From: Gammaproteobacteria bacterium
GTDB taxonomy: Bacteria > Pseudomonadota > Gammaproteobacteria > UBA9339
Assembly: GCA_023480665.1 (NCBI GenBank)
Contig: JAMCWR010000020.1
Location: 1 to 33,479 of the forward strand
DNA: 33,479 nt
Reading direction: 5' to 3'
Shown here: positions 33,231 to 33,479 of the stretch, piece after piece
Position numbering within the stretch: the stretch's first letter is position 1
Layout of the letters: every line of letters starts with the position of its first letter
Program-made: the position numbers and the translations under genes
Notes under the pieces: generated by a model
Database searches by the model: none
Seen by the model: the letters and a program-made list of their open reading frames with translations, nothing else
What the model was told of the DNA's origin: nothing

Positions 33231-33479
33231 ATGCAAGAAATAATTTTTGTTATTCATATTTTATCTGCGTTAGCCATAATTGGTTTAGTGTTAATACAAC
33301 ACGGCAAAGGTGCGGATGCTGGCGCTGCATTTGGTAGTGGCGCGTCGCAAACAATATTTGGTAGCGTTGGTTCGATGCCGTTTTTGGTTAAATTAACTGC
33401 GCTAATTGCGGCAATTTTCTTTGCTACTAGTATTACTTTAGGTTATATAGTCGCCAAGCAAGCAAAACAGGCTAATAAT
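33231..33479 (+). CDS. secG: Preprotein translocase subunit SecG (3' end outside window)
   Basis: Eighty-three codons are open from ATG 33231 to the window end without a stop. SecG is the small two-helix subunit of the SecYEG channel. The first helix is about residues 2-22 (IIFVIHILSALAIIGLVLIQ), followed by the family motif HGKGADAGAAFGSGASQTIFGS, split here as HGKGADAGAAFGSG and SQTIFGS. The second helix is about 51-75. The ribosome binding site is weak (TGGA). Position after glmM is the standard order. Only a short C-terminal tail can be missing. Confidence 0.92.
   Translation, partial: MQEIIFVIHILSALAIIGLVLIQHGKGADAGAAFGSGASQTIFGSVGSMPFLVKLTALIAAIFFATSITLGYIVAKQAKQANN

Noticed and set aside
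1..33479. CRISPR arrays, tRNA or rRNA genes
   Set aside because: No regularly spaced repeats and no cloverleaf or rRNA-like stretches were noticed; no covariance search could be run, so a missed small RNA remains possible.

Overview
The window is AT-rich chromosomal DNA from a gammaproteobacterium. The right end carries the conserved block yhbY / rlmE - ftsH - glmM - secG. The accessory genes (a CBU_0592-type membrane protein, a LuxR regulator coupled to an amino-acid permease, a giant low-complexity protein, TPR and DUF4143 ATPase genes) resemble the gene content of host-associated Legionellales/Coxiellaceae-like bacteria. The taxonomic placement is inference; there is no rRNA or marker tree in the window.

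Layout. 1-120: the start of an IS30-like transposase gene, cut by the window edge. 243-1166 (-): an exported alpha/beta hydrolase. 1167-1524: no intact gene, but a 42-codon remnant of a lost ORF. 1525-4345: two adjacent genes for exported proteins, the second with a permuted papain-like (YiiX/C92-type) His...Cys signature. 4304-4881 (-): a locally GC-rich, low-complexity reading frame broken by one frameshift. 4943-13287: a two-gene operon of a 2,486-residue non-ribosomal peptide synthetase (NRPS) and a GT17-like glycosyltransferase, with overlapping stop and start codons. 13384-14492 (-): CBU_0592-type membrane protein and nucleoside phosphorylase. 14960-17166: LuxR regulator and APC permease, again overlapping by ATGA. 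17213-22714 (-): an 1,833-residue protein with a central beta-propeller. 22925-24714: adenosine deaminase and a HAD nucleotidase-like gene. 24785-26068 (-): an AAA_14/DUF4143 ATPase flanked by two copies of the 3' end of the HAD gene. 26283-27242 (-): TPR protein. 27339-28691: flavodoxin and, convergent, a flavodoxin-ferredoxin fusion. 28701 to the end: the conserved housekeeping block, with folP missing between ftsH and glmM.

The most unusual locus is the NRPS. I read its order as A-PCP-C-A-PCP-TE-PCP-E-like. The second A domain shows the exact textbook threonine code (DFWNIGMVHK). The thioesterase has Cys in place of the catalytic Ser (GWCLGG). The thioesterase is internal, followed by a further carrier and an epimerase-like domain whose catalytic EGHGRE motif is degraded. 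A Cys thioesterase acting on a Thr thioester raises the possibility of a beta-lactone product, as in obafluorin, here with a dedicated glycosyltransferase. That product is a hypothesis; the domain facts are seen in the sequence.

I found no rRNA, tRNA, CRISPR array or riboswitch. No phosphopantetheinyl transferase, MbtH protein or dedicated exporter accompanies the NRPS within the window.
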